A stretch of 64,000 nt of DNA from NCBI RefSeq assembly GCF_035083965.1, contig NC_089725.1, positions 27,041,925 through 27,105,924 of the forward strand, read 5' to 3'. Below, piece by piece: positions 34,594 to 49,500 of this stretch; the stretch's first letter is position 1; each line of letters begins with the position of its first letter. A program made the position numbers and the translations under genes. The stretch is from Branchiostoma lanceolatum. Lineage: Eukaryota; Chordata; Leptocardii; Amphioxiformes; Branchiostomatidae. The notes beneath the pieces were generated by a model, which worked only from the letters and a program-made list of their open reading frames with translations, was not told the origin of the DNA and ran no database searches.

Positions 34594-37500
34594 ATGGCCA
34601 GCGGCAGGAGTGGCAGAGGTGTTACCGATCGTAACTCGGAACCCGACCTGTGCAGCGTAAGAAGAGATCATAAACTACACAGGACTTGCTCGAACGGGGA
34701 CATGTTAGATTCGGACTTGTCCAAAGGAAAAGTCAAATTGGGGAACGCCAGCAAGGCGTGGAAAAGCGTGGATGACTGCAGTAGCGAGGTACAGTATCTG
34801 GCAGTACCAGTGAGCAGGAGAAGAAGGAGCAGAACATTATCAGAAATGGCAGAACCTAGGCAGACGACTCCATCGGCAAACTGTGATGCAGGGGTGCCCC
34901 GGGGTCTGGCTATACCTGCTGAACATGAAAGGCTTGTGCGAAAACTTTCTAATGAATCGGATAAAGATGCTGGGTATGGCACGGATCCGGGAAGTCCAAG
35001 TCCATGCAACTTTCTCAACAACGGCAACAAGAATGCCCAAGTGAATTCTAACACTGTGAATACTGACCAAAGCTGTGGTGATGCGAATGCGGACGTACAA
35101 AATCACACGTTAACAGACTTGAATGAATCAGTTTCAGAATCACCGTTGAACATGTCCCCCAACGAAATCGTTAGAAAATATGTTGGCACGGACTACCTTG
35201 ATCCAACGACGCCACCAGCTACTGTCAGCTTGGAAACGAACTTGACTCTTCATGTAGATGGAATCATCGTCAACAATGATCAGACTCATGTCACTCCTGA
35301 AGTTATCATAAGCGACCACTGCAGTCCAGATAAAAACACCTGTCAGGTCATCACGAATGGTCCCTTTCATGTAGATTTAAATGATGACATCCCGCCAGAC
35401 TATGTATACAGGAGGAAATCTTCGAACACCAGCACCACATCATCCCAGTTCGACGACACGGAAGACGACCTGAGTGACATAGAACTCACGTTTCCACAAC
35501 ACGACGAAGTTCCTCAGAAAAACAAGGTGAGTACAAGCAGCCGAGACCGCTACGGAAAATTGTCAAGTCCAAACACATACTGTGTAACCTTGCTGTACAC
35601 CAGACTTGTATCCGGCCATGGGAAAAGGTTCTCCCTATAACGTGGTGCCTTTCCTGTGACAGGAGTCAAGCCTGGTTTAGCAAGGTTACAGAATATGTAG
35701 TAAGTGTAGACCAGCTAAACCACTTTTACTTGACAACGTATGATATAGGCCAGAGGGCATATACAACAACTAGCAGCGAACAGACAACAATGATAACCCA
35801 CCTCAGGTGTAGACCATGATAATGATTATACATTGTATTCCACAATGAAAGATCAAAATGTTTTTAAAAAATCAACAGAATGACCTTTAATCAAGGACGT
35901 TCTATAAAATGTCCTTGCTTTTCAACTTCTTGACGGAAAGGGCATACCAGCTGGGGTATGCTATGAGCATCTGCGGTGGCGATGAGGAGTGTTATAATAC
36001 TGTTATTTATGATTTTTTTCCCCAAAAGTGACACCAGGAGAAATTTTGCACGTCAAATTTCATGCTTATTCATGTAGATCTACAGTAGTGCAGAATACAT
36101 GTATTTAAAAAAAACACGATATTCTTGGAGTCTTACTTGCCCTCACTCTGAATCAGTTCATATTGGAGAAAATTTGTGCAGAAAAATTGGAGAAAATAAT
36201 GTTACAAACTTACATCTAACATAATGATCTATGGATAAAGGTTGGGTATATGTTGTTAGTGCGTGATGACCAAGGGACGTGTACTGTAGACTAGAATAGG
36301 ACTGTGCATTATGAAGTTGGCGCTGCAGTGATAAGATTATGCTGTCTGATGCCAAATCTATTCTGGGACAATCAATAATGCCGTTGGGTTGGATATTACC
36401 GGGGCACCACTGTTGTCCTGACGTAAGTACAGACAGTGCGTGTAATGTCAGCATTTTAGCCGGCTAGTGGACTGGAAATCTTCAATGAAGTGACTTATTT
36501 AGATCCAAATTATCAACTAAAGATAAATTGGCACTACAGATTCCAAGAGATAACCCTTCTGATGCAGTGCCACATGCTACACATGGAACAGTGAAAAGTT
36601 CCAGTGGGACATACCGGTGTAGTTCCTTTTGAAAGAAAAATTGGATATGATTCCATTGTTTTTTCTTTTGGAAAAATTGTTATTAGTGCAAACAGTCTGA
36701 TTTTATGATGGAATCAGGGAGATGCAGGATGTTTTTTATAGTCTCCTATTGCTTTGCACAAAGTTGTGTGTCCCTATCATATAGTACGCTAAAAATAGTT
36801 ACTCAAGCAACCTATCATATAGTAGTTGTCATCCACTTCAAGAATGAGGTGGCTTACTCTAGTGCATCTACCCCATTAACGATGATCCAGAAATCATTAG
36901 TAGGCATCAAAGAACCTGCCTTTAATTAAAGCAAAGGCTTGTTTTTGTTTTCTGTACTAGGTACACATTTTTCAGTGATAGGTTGTCAGCTTTGGGAGGC
37001 TATCACAAACATGGCACAGGTCAAGTCACAAACTAATGCACAGCTGAAGGTACTAACCCGTAATGCAGACAAGAAGCAATGATGTTGACTGCAAAATTCA
37101 GTTGGATGTTTGATAATTCAGGCAATATACGATTCTACATAAAGACATTGTGTCCACAATACTTTAAACTTAATGAAATGTACATGTAAGTATTTGGATG
37201 TGTTGCCTTCTGTGTTGTGTCTTCTCAAGCATTCATACATGACACAAACAAGCAAAAGGGTAGGTTACCAAAGATACTATTTGTAGAATTTCCCTATTTG
37301 TAGATTTGAAATAATGCTGTTAATCTTTTGTTGTGAACCATTGCATTTCTTCCTACATATCACTGAATAACTACAAATAAATGGCTGAAAAAAAATACAG
37401 CTCTGAGTTTCAAGTCTGTGGGTATAATTTCTGTCAGATGCTGCGACCCAACAGATGAAAACGATATGTTCCTGACTTCAGAGCAAATGATAAATGTTAT

Positions 37501-40500
37501 AATCTAACAGGAATTTGAAATACATGTACAGAATGATATAATATTAAATGATATAAATAAAGCCCATGGGACCAGTGTCAGAGGTTTCTCAGTAATAAAT
37601 ATGTTTATCTTCAGCTTTAATAACAATAAAAGCACACATAATATCAATCATACATTAGTCCCAGCCTTTCAGGTTCTATATGCACAGTTAATTCACCCTT
37701 CATTCCATTTCCATATTCCATAGTTACAACAAATACCTCTTACGCCACTAACAGATGTGCATGTGAAGTTTTATTGTGCAATCCTTGCTTTATGTTCTTC
37801 CTCTTTCTCTCTGTTGCATATTTTCTGTGGTAGAATAGTATTTATCCCAGAGCTGGTGTCAAATCCAGAGTGCGAGCAACCCTAAGGATTTCCTACACCA
37901 TTCTTGGAAAGGTCTGAATCAAGTCTGTAAGATGTTTTCAAACAGAATTTGCCCGCTCTCATTACTCTACTCTTGTGTTAGGCTACACAAATGTTTTGTG
38001 TCATTACGTTTGAGTGATGGAGTCCCTTTAATCTTGTTGCTCTCCTAGTCTGTGAAAATAAACAGCTGTGCTTTCTAAACCAGAATGCCCCATTGCTCAT
38101 GAAAGCTAAATCTGTTATTTTGCCTGTGTAAGCCATGTTTGTATATGATTTGATTTACATCATTTTTTGTGTTACTTGACTGAACCTAAGAAGGGAATGT
38201 CTTGAAAGGTTTGCTGGTGATAACCTTCCACTCACGATACTAAGAGTCTACAGCAGTACTGTAATTGAAAACAAGTCTTTTACATTTGGATATACTAAAA
38301 GTAAAAGAACATACAGCCGTAACTCTTATAGATAACAACAAGCAACACTTTCTAAATCTGTGATTATTGAAGTAGGGACTAGGGTATGCCTTTCTTTGTA
38401 TAGACAAGATTGTTATGCTAGAATATACATGAGTTGACAGGATAGGTTATACATTAGAATGATAGTGCTTAGGTGAGATATTTTTGGTGAAATGTGGATC
38501 CAATAAGATTTCAACTGTTGTGAGTTTATACTGAAATGTTGCATTGTCTTGTGAATCAGGTGCATTGTTGTGGCCACACCGTGATTACAACTGTGTTTTT
38601 TACCTGCCTTCAATAGGTTTTGCACAAGAGTAAACATGCCGCCCGTCGAAAGGTGAGGTTGTGTTGACTTACCTGTGGAAAGGCCCTCCCCACCACATAT
38701 TGTTTTACCAGCATGCCCCCCCCCCCCCGTTTTACACTTACAGAAGCTTGCAATGTCATGTGTGTTGCATGACCATGATCCCTGACCCCTCCCCTCACCG
38801 TAGCATGGGCATGTATTTCTGTTGGTTCTGTACATCAGGAAGAAGCATGCTGGAATGGTTCACCTGATGTACCTGTGTAGGTAGAGCCTTGTACAACACA
38901 CAAAGTCTGTACAACTTGTGTTTGTGAAGCTTTAGTCCGTTCAAATGGAAGAACATTTTGAAGAGACATACAGTATTGATTTATGGTTGCTTTGTACAGT
39001 CTCCATGTATGTTTTTAGGAAAGATTGCAATTTCCAACTTGTGGTGTGCCCACAATGTTATGAATATCTAAAATTTCTGAATTCCTAACAAGAGAAATTT
39101 CCATGGTTATCACAGACAATTGTCTACATGAAATAACCAAAGAAAGGTAGTAGACGGCCCTTTTTGCTTGTACAAAGAAATACAAAACAGTTTGTTTGAT
39201 TTATAGCCAACACCTAAAGGAAAATGTATAACCACTGTTAATAGTAATACTTTCGTCTCGATATTTTACAAGAGTTACTGGTACTCACTGTCATGAATAT
39301 TGCAATATCATTCGCTATATTTAGCTTCTGTTGCATGTTGTTGTACATATCTAAATTTTGATGAGATGTACATGATAGATCTACACAGAACACATTCTAA
39401 GCCTAGAGGCCTTTTCTCCCAGACAAGGCTGTAATAGAAAAATTGATTTTTGTTCCTTGAAAACTTATATTCCAGTGAAATGGATATGGTCTCTCAGCTA
39501 GCAAAAGGGATTACCAATTGACAAACTGGCTGCTGGCTACCAATTTTAATGAAGAAAGGAGATTGGGATCATTTTTCTACTGATTGGCATTATCACCCCA
39601 AGGGGCATTGGATATCACAAATGTAAAAACACTTATCTAGTACTCCAAGCAACAATAACATAACAAGCCTCCCAGCAGAGTCTACCTTGTTGTGGTTCTC
39701 AAATTAACACCTGGTACTACCATATCTTGTACTTGAAATTGCTTTTCGGCACTTCCACTTTTTCAGGAGTGCAAGCAGCACTGACACTTGCAGTTACCAA
39801 GCCATTGCAAGAAAGCTGTTGAATATATTTAGATTTTCTTGATGTTGAGCTCGTGGTTGATTTGTTATTTACGAGACGGGAGGCAGAAAGAGGTAATTGG
39901 GGGTAATCGTTGCCTGGTGATACGGCACCCATTGACGTCAATTCTCTCACCTGCAGGGCTTTAAGAACAGAATTAGAATATTTGTATACTCAAGCCTGTT
40001 TGTTCTCCGATGGATGAACTTAATGTTACTAAGGAAACCTGCAGACTGCTCTGGGCTCATGATCCAGCGCAGGTCCGGTTACCCTGAACAGGAGGCATGT
40101 TTCAACTGTGTCAACATACAGTTCCCTTTAGGTTTTTAGTTTGGTAAGCTTAGGTTCCTTGGCGCTTTTGCAAAACTGGAAATCATAAACTACCTCTAAT
40201 ACCTGCATTCCTCTGTGATGGCACACAGATGTGCCAAAGACAGGTGAGGATGTATGGTTGGCTGATCTGGCAATAGACCTGTGTGTATTGGATGATTTAT
40301 TGTTAAAGATAATGATTGTGAGGAAGTGACCTTTCGTTTCAGTTACACCTAACCAAGACCATAAAACATGTTATACACAGCACGTCACATCAATGCACAC
40401 ATATAACCACAAGGCTGTGATCACACATATGAACAAATGATGTCCTGTGTATAGTTTCCGTATACTAGTAGTTGTGTCGAAAAATATGTATGCGACGCAC

Positions 40501-43500
40501 GTTATTCTGATGCAACGTTGACTGAAGACCTGTCAAATATCTTGATGGATTTTTTCAAAACTACAAGACAACAACTCCGTGTGCCCAATGATGTTTCGAA
40601 AGTTAGGTACCATGCTGGTCAAAGTGATGATGGATAAAAACAGTTCACCAGCCTGGAGTATCACACATGTGCATGTTGCAGGGAATATGAAGACACAAGA
40701 AACTCAATGCCACCTGTTCTGTTTAAGATTTTGGCATTTAATCCCCAGGGGTAATCCTGTGGCATTCCGGCTCAGAAATTCTTCAGGAGTCATCATTCCC
40801 TGGGAGAGCGGAGAAGGTGGAGGTATTCCTGCAAATGTTTAATGTTCGTCCCACACGGCTGACCCTTAACATCTACAGGCTGACACAGGTCAGCTGGCCT
40901 GGGAACTCTCTGGGATAGAGACATCATGACTACTGCTCTGCTAGGGATGCTGGAAATCGTGAAATGTTGGCGATGGTTTTATGTTCACACTTTTTGGCAG
41001 TGAGGTCTCTGCCAGAAACTCATCACCCCTCGAACATGTCTTGCATTGTGGCACAACAGTTTTTTCCTATGCGAATTCTTGATTATCCCCTTTCCATCAA
41101 GCTTATACATGCACAGTTCCCAGACCAATAGGTATGTAGACCTCAAATAGGGTTGCCATTGGTCTTTTGGGTTGCCAACTTTTGCCTTCTGGGGGAAGGG
41201 AGAAGGGCGTTGCTGGTTACTAGTGTATGTAGATGTGTAGATGTACTGTGTACTTCTGGGAAGGGGTAGTAATTCTTGTCTGACAACTTGTGACACTTCT
41301 AGTCTTAGGTTGACCTGAAAACAGGATTGTCAGTTTTCAGAAGTTCTGGAGCAGACACTGTATTAAGGACAGTTTATGTAGTACAGTATAAGCATATATG
41401 TTCCATAGTAGATGATGATTATGATATACTTATAGATCCTAGTATTAGTGGGAAGAAAAACATTTTGTTCGGGGTAAACATTGATGACCCGTTTTTTTAT
41501 TTGTTCAATCAATTTTCTGTCCTATATTCGGAAACCGGTTCTTCAGCCCTCCCAGAAGTAGTGCTTCCTATATGTATTGTTACATACATACAAACTGTGC
41601 CTGGTTATTGAAGCAAATGTCAAGCAGCTCTTGACGCTCTTTTCACTGCACTACAGAAGAGATTGCTTTTCAACCTGACAACAGAAATGCTCGGTTGACT
41701 TTGTGACAGCTGGGTACCTCAAATGTAGGAGAGGCTAATTGACCCTTTGATCTGACAGCCATTGATGGTATAGAAATTGGTGCAGGTAGCAAGAAGCATC
41801 TATTATAATTACTTGTGGTTTTCTTCAGTAACCCTCAAGTAGCATGTCTCATTTGAAGTGGCTGTGTTTCAGTGATGTCTTTTATTTCAATAGATTGCAT
41901 TGTGGTCCCTCCGTCATACATGAAGCAAGATGGTACCCAAATGTTGGACAGGTATCTTTGTATTTTAAGTTATGAGGTACTTTTTATTCAGAAGTATTGA
42001 ACCTTTTCTCCACAAAAACTTCTGCTTTCCCCTTTCTTCAAGTTAACAAAGTAGTACTGACCTTAGCTAGAAAGGTAGGGCCAATTATCTTGCCAAAAAT
42101 AGCAGCTTTTAAGTAGTAAGATACTTTTTAAGGAAACTTTTGAACCTTTTCTCTGCAAAATATCTTTCCCTTCTCTACAAGTGAAAAGTGTTACCCTTAG
42201 ATAGAAAGGTAGGGCCAAAAATAACAACAACAAAAAGTTGTCAGATAATTTTTATTTAGAAGTTTTGAACATTTTCTCTACAAAAATGCCTCCCCTTTAT
42301 TCAAGTGAACAAAGTGTTGCCCTTAGCAAGGTACGGCCAATTATCCTGCCAAAAATAGCAGTCACTTTCCAACCTTAAGCTCCAGTGTGTACTTGTAATG
42401 ATACTTTATACAAAAGGAGCTGAAAACCTCCAACTTCAGGCTTAGACGACTTTACCTAGCCTTAGCAAAACCCACGTCTGAGTCCCAGAATCTATTTGCC
42501 CAGCTACCTTTCTATGATACTGGAACCCACAGGGGTAGATTACATTCTTGTCCTTCCAAAGTATACCCTTGACATTTAGACAGCAGACAGGAGGGCCTCT
42601 TACATACTCAGACTTTATGCTTGGTGCATTGCCAATATTAGGAGCACATGCCTCAGGTGTTGTGGGTGTCGCTAGTTATTTACTACCCTGTTCGACCAAT
42701 CCTCCAGAATATTTTGTCATAAAGCCTCGCTGCTACAGTTGATTATGGTGCAAAAAGCCAAGTCAACTTAAGTCGGCTTCAATTTTGCGCTCATGATGCA
42801 GACATTTTGTTGTAATGCCTAGCTGCTGCTGTTGATTATGGACCAGTTTATGATGCTAAAAGCCAAGTCCACTAAGTTGGCTTCAATTTTGCATTCATGA
42901 TGCAAACTTGCAGCCACACTCAGATCAGGTTGTTGGATGACCGCGCTGTGCAAAGTCGCTTGAAGCTTGGATGATTGGTGAAGATCACATCCGGCTCACT
43001 GAAAAAGAAAATGCATGGTAATACGATTTCTCCTGCTGCAGTTGTAGTGATCTTGCACATTCATAGCCTGGATGCCAGACCCCCAATCTCTAAAAGATCT
43101 ATCGTTGTGGTAGATAGATATTTTAGAAATTGGGGGTTTTGGCATTCATTCGCCTTCAGATTCTTGACCTTCGATCAGCAATGAGCTCCTGTCCTGACTT
43201 GGCTTACCAAGTCTAATCTTCAAGCAGATATATTAGTGGCAAGGCAGTATGAAAAGGGCCAACAGGTTGGCCCGTTTGATACTGCCTTGCCACCGATATA
43301 TCTGCATGGAGATTAACCAAGTCGACTTGAGTTAGTCTGATTTTTGCATCATGAACAGGGCCATACATATCGTGTACACCATGTGAATGATTGATGGTGT
43401 GATTGGTATACCCTTGTTTTGTTAGTGTCAGTGGAGGTGTGTGTGCGCTACCCTGTGGTGGTCTGTCGTTTTCTACTGTATCAAACAAACAGCCGAAGTA

Positions 43501-46500
43501 GTGATGTTGATGTCAGCTGATGTTTATTCTGGGACGGCAGGCTGTTTGTTATGGGACGACCCTCGAGCCGGTGACGTCAGAGAGGCTCTGACTGCTTTGT
43601 TCCCCACTCCGCGTTCTTATCAAGGTCATTACTGTGCCACCAAAATTGGCCAACATGAGCCTGAAGAAAGCTTTAGAAGCTAGAATGGACTTTCAGATTA
43701 CAACTGTACTTAGAAAGCATGTGAACATGCCTAAACCTTAGTTTAGACTGGTAGAATATATTTATATCTGAACTTTGTCACAAGTAACATGTACTGTAAA
43801 TCACTTTAATATAGCGGCAGGAAAATATAGCAGTTGGGGGAAAATGGAGTAGGTCATGGCACTTAATTTTAACAGCGGGAACAAACGTTACTGGCTTAAA
43901 TATTAGTGATCCAATACTAGCGATGATGAAATTTTAGCTGTTGACTAGTGACAGTTAAATCAGCTAAAATTAAGTTACAGTTAACAAATCAAGAATTACA
44001 GTACTTAGCAGTTACCCTGTCCCATAAGGGATACTTCATAGCGCAATTTGCCTGGTGGAAGGTATAAATGTCTCATTTACTGCTTGAAAAGCTACCTGTA
44101 AGTCAATGTCAATTTTCAATAGGTTTGAAAAGTTGTTGTAATGTAAGCTGAAGTCTTCCCTTGCCTAACAAAGGTTTCAACGCTACTCCTGATCTTTTGT
44201 TTTATGGGTGTGTTTATTGCTGCCACCTGGGCCAGGTGTTGCCCCAACAGAACCATGGTACCACTACATGTACATGTACACCCCGTATCACTAAACAATT
44301 AGTTTCCAAGCCCTCAAAAGATAGAATTACTGAAAAGTGGTCTTTTTCTTGTTTGACAGATAAATAGTAATTTAATATAAGAACAACAAAAAGCCATCTA
44401 TAACCTACCTACAACCATCGCTTTGTTATATTTGAGCTGTTGTGCATCATGTGTGATAGCATGATACAGATAGCATTCCTAACCAGAGGAATATATGCAG
44501 CCATCATGCTGGTCTAGTATTGTAATATCCACTGGTAATTTGAAGAAAAATTGTGGATGAAGTAGCAGTTACTTCATACAGTATGAAAGTTTCTCTTCCA
44601 ATATATAAGGTTTGTGGACAAATGGCTCACTAATAAACCTACTCGTGTTTGTTCATGGGTTTAGTTGTTTATTTGCTAAGTCCTTATCTACAACTTTCTT
44701 CATACACATCCTTTACAAACCATTAGAGAAACATGATCATTTAGCTACCATTATCGCATGCATTTAGGTTCAAGCCCACACCTATTTTCAACATAGATTG
44801 TCAGTTTGAAGTTTGGTAGCAAAGTTTATGTTGCTTTAACCACTTCAGGTCTCAGCACAGTGTTTGACGTGCAGCAATATAGACCACATTTAGTCAGGGA
44901 AGTTTGGACAGTTTGGAGTTTTTTTAAAGGGCATCGAGAGGTATCTAAACAGTCTAGAAATTGAAATGCTGCAGGAGGCAAGAAGGTCCCTTGACCGACC
45001 TACTCTGAATAGAACTCATTTTCAAGCAGTACTACTTACTACTAGTAGTACTACCGGTAGTACTATTCAACAGCTATGAAATAGCAGAGTAAAGCTTAGT
45101 GAAATGTGTGCAGTATGGTATATGCAGTGTTTGTGTTACGGAGTTTACATGTTTTGATGCAACTTTTTTGATAATCGGATACCTGAAGATGTAAAAATTC
45201 TACTAGATTTTGGACAAACACATAAAATATTTTGCAAAAAATAGCATATATATGTTTGGCCTTTTACTGATTATCAGGATATTTGGTTTATGCACAAACA
45301 TTGTGTTTCTTGTATATAAAGTTTCGTAACAACTAGTTTTCACATATTTATTAGCAGCATCATAACATATTGTTTATAATGCTGGTAGTTTGTAGACTCA
45401 AAATCCGTTTAGGGTGGAGGGTTGTAGTTGTTTGGTACACAAAACTTTCCAGGCTGAGATTTAACAGGCTTTGGTATTTTGTAGAACATGTCTTTCCTTG
45501 ACACAGGCAAGCTGCCATCTTCTAGGACGATGACGAGCGTGTTATAACATTAGTTGGCTCAATGTGGAAGGATACCATCTTGAGTTCTTCAAAAACCTTA
45601 TTGGTACTATTCAAGTGTGACAAATATCGTTGTGTCTGCAACTAAAAGCCTATAGATATTAAGAAAGAGCTTACATACACTTAGAAGTAAAAATTAGAAG
45701 GTATAGATATCATAGATTGGAAGTAGAGCTGATTCTGCTAGAACCTGGTAGAATTTGAAGTAGAGTTTCAGAAAAGGTGGAAAATGTCCTTGTTCGTCCT
45801 TGACTTGTGCCAATATACCGTTTGACAGGTAAGGCAGCCGCTATTTCTGTAACAGGGTTGTTATGGCGATGGAACACTGACGTTTATGCCGTCACACAAA
45901 CGTCAGTGTTCGCTGTATCTGTTGTTTAGAACACAGTGTCAATAGATAACGTACTAAACATAGGCTAATGCCAAGTTTAGTGTTGATAAAAGCCCCCCCT
46001 AGACTCACGCTTCCAGGATGTTTTGACATCTGTCTTTGACAGTTATCTATACTGCAATGACGTAAATGCCCCCCAAAAATAAGCCATAATCCCTGGCCTT
46101 CGACGACCCTGATTGATAAATAAGTCAGAAATAGTGTGTATTAGGTCTGTATGTGATGATAAAAACTACAAGGAGGTGTAAAAGGACCTTGCAACAGTGA
46201 AATGTGTGTAAATCAATGCTCGATGACTATCTCAACAAGACCAGTGTGTTCGCCAAGGTGGCAAGTCACATTCTGTCACTAGATCCTACATGTGAAATAG
46301 TAGCACTGACTGTTGAGATTACAGCTTCAACATTGAACTTGAAGCATGCATGTTAGTTAGGAGGTAAAGTCAATATACAGCACATGACAACACAGTCGGC
46401 GCAGTCAGTGTAATATAAGTTACCAGCTGCTGCCATGCGGTGTGCCTACTAAGCTGGTATGTTATGCTGAATGGCAGTTATACTGGCTATACAGAATATA

Positions 46501-49500
46501 GATACAAATGATATAGATGTAGTGCAACAAGATTGAGTGTTGAAGGATTTAAAGCATCTTGCCTATTCACCTCCAGATAAAAATGCAGAAAATTCAGTAT
46601 TCTTCAATTTACTAAGTATTGCAATCGTAGGTAATTCTTCAGTTTGATGCCCTGGTCTTTGGCGTAAAATTAGAAATGCGTTTTTGCAGTTAAATAATTT
46701 TTTGTTGGCACGATGTACCTGACCTGATGAAAATTGATTCATTGAAAATTTTCTGGATGCAGTTGGCATCAGACCTAGAGGTGCAAAATCGTACTTACGT
46801 GTGTACATCTCTGGACTATTACATTATTTAATTTATCATCATTACCTATTGGTCTGTTGTCTTCTTTTCCTGGTAAATTGAGGTATTTTCCCACCAGATC
46901 CCATCTGCATGTTTCTTGAATAACATTAGAATTATGCATAATTATCATGTGTTTGCTTCTTTCAAATTGCTTGCTTCTTCCAAGGAGGTTTAATCAGGAT
47001 AAACCTCCTTGCTTCTTCTAGTGTCCAAACTGTAGATTGAGAACTCACAGTTGAATGTGTCAGCTATACCCAGGGTTGTCTGCTAGGAAATACATGATCC
47101 TCTTCTACCTGTACCAGGATGTTGTGTGATTAGTATTGTGCTGTTCACAAGTCACTGTGATTGTGAATGTGTGATAATGTGGGATAAGATATATGTAGGG
47201 TGTATGATTCACCCCATCCAGGGGAGCTTGCTATATATAGAACCGAGGAAATACACAGGGTCAGCCGACGTGTAGGAATGTCACTTGGAAGTGAACACTT
47301 CACATATTGGAGAGGGATGTCAGACCACTTAAATCTATTCTTGTTTTATATGAGTCAAGTTACCAATAATGTGCCCACTCACTTTTCGATTTCCCTTCAA
47401 TTGTAACTGTCTCATGTTCAGTGATGAGTAATGGGGTAGGTTAGCTGGCAGGTCATGTTCATAAGTCACCCCAGTACCTCCCCTTGGTCACGTTCTCCAC
47501 CCTCCAAGGATTTCCTGCCTGGTTTCTATGGGTCTGGTTACGTACTTCCTTGGCTGCTGTGACATCAGTGGTACAGGCAGTTCCTCTGAAGTCTGAACAC
47601 ATGCCCCTGTGATGGTGACCGTTGGTTCAGATCCTGTCGGTGTAGCCAGAAGATTTCCAGTAAAGCCGTGGAAGCAAAGAATGCTCCCAATGGTTCAAAA
47701 GATGTTCACTGCCTTGCAGTGTAGATATCAGGACAAGCAGGTAGAGATTCTTGCCGTTTCTGCTGTTACTTGTGTACGCTAGATTTTCCAGTATTGTGTT
47801 TGACTTTGCTTAGCAACTGGGTTTACTCTTGGCTTTGTGTGGAGATGTTTGGAGATGGATGGTGAAAGTAGGGGTGCCGCACGACTCAATGTTTTTCTCT
47901 CCCCGGAACCGCTTTAATTTAGCCAAATTTCAGTCTTTTAATCAGAGATTCATCAGACAAAGAACACTCTTATATTGGTACCAATAGTTGAAGATGGTTC
48001 TTATCGGAATATCTGCAAAATCTTCAAAATGCCTATGTACAGGTACTATGCGAGCAACAGCCCATTGAAAGTCGGTCACTTTCAACTTGGTTTCACGAAA
48101 CCAGGGTGTATCATTGTGAAATGTGTGAAACATTTGTGCTTAATCTGCTTGTAATTCTAATTTTTACCACTTTTATTTGTTCCCCCACAGTCGCTACAAC
48201 AATGGAGAAAGATTCGCAACATGGTCCACTGGTCGCCGTTCCTCCAGTGCTTCAAGAAGAAGTACCCCTGGGTGCAGCTGGCAGGACATGCAGGTGAGAA
48301 GGAGTGAACTTTATTGCTCCACAATCGTACATGGCACAATGTAAGGCCACACTATCCAACAATTAGAACTAGAAAATATTATCAACAACAGTGTATGATA
48401 CGTTGATGAAGGTTAGACGTCCAGGTAATAAGATGCGCCCAAAATAGTAAGTTACTCAAGCAGCTGGATAAAATTTTGAAACAGTGTATGAGTTACAATA
48501 TAGTCATGTATGTATGATTTGGTCTCACTTAAATTTGGATAGCCTGGATGCCAGATCCCCAATTTCTTTAACATCTTACGTGTGGTTTTTTCGAGATTGG
48601 GGGTCTGGCGTCCAGGCTAACTTTTGGAATGAAGTACAAAGAAATTGACCTATGTAGGCGGATAAAGTTGAGATATGGTCACCTCAGCTGTAAATTCTCT
48701 CAGATAAGAATGACTGAGCAAGACCTTGTGCCAGTCTTGTGGTAGAAAACATGCCACTCAACTGCTGATAGTCACTACCATTTCGAGCATCTTAAAGACT
48801 TTTGAACATGTGGAGATAAAAATGTTGTGTGGAGGCATTAGAACCTCATGATTTTGTGCGTGTTTGTAAAAAAAGGAGGTAGGCATTCAGACTGAGGCAA
48901 AGTGTAACTCTTTTCGATAGCTAGTAGTGCAATGAAGCCTTACCCTGTCTTGCATTTTCAGCCAAGCACACCAGGTAACCCTTATCTTCTCGATAAGCAT
49001 GTTGGGTTCTTTTACACCTAGAGGTTTAGATAAGGGGGTCTGAAAATGTATTCAGCGCAAGATGCAATGTTTTTAAGTAACAGGTTGTTGAGACAAAATG
49101 GTACTGATAATCATGATGTTTCTTACAGGCAACTTCAAGGCTGGAGAGGGAGGAACCATCTTGAAGAAACACTGCAATCGAGAGGCCAAGTGTCTGAAGA
49201 AGCTGATGGGAGACCTCCTGCGATCTTACGTCCCAGAATACAAGGGAGATGTGGAGAGGGAGGGGGAAAGTATCCTTTCCAGATGCAACTGGGTTGCTCC
49301 ATTCAGTGTTCTGTATTATGTTATACTGCTGGGATTGCTGTAATCAAATTTTTGTTATATGAAAAGTATGAAGTCTTGATGTTTTGATAACTAAGATATT
49401 TGTTTTGATAACTGAGAAAGTGATAGAAAATAGCTCTTTGATGGTAGATACATATGACGAATGTTGAATTGACCTTGCTGCCTAGCCACATTTGTTGTTC

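Larger units (their letters stand above)
35527..48190 (+). other. 12.7-kb first intron of the IP3 kinase gene
   Basis: Donor GTGAGT follows AAG at 35526; acceptor CCCCCACAG ends at 48190. No nested gene is supported. Contents: a poly-C run near 38717, tandem repeats at 41975-42362 and 42720-42900, foldbacks at 43064, 43214 and 43792, a LINE tail at 46408 and a tiny hairpin at 46981. A TTGACGTCAA motif near 39935 is a possible isolated regulatory site. Confidence 0.6.

Noticed and set aside
38413-38835. 140-codon minus-strand frame
   Set aside because: Runs through the poly-C tract; glycine run is an artefact.
39717-39950. Minus-strand frame near a CRE-like TTGACGTCAA, considered as an alternative first exon
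   Set aside because: Wrong strand for the IP3 kinase and no supporting splice pattern.
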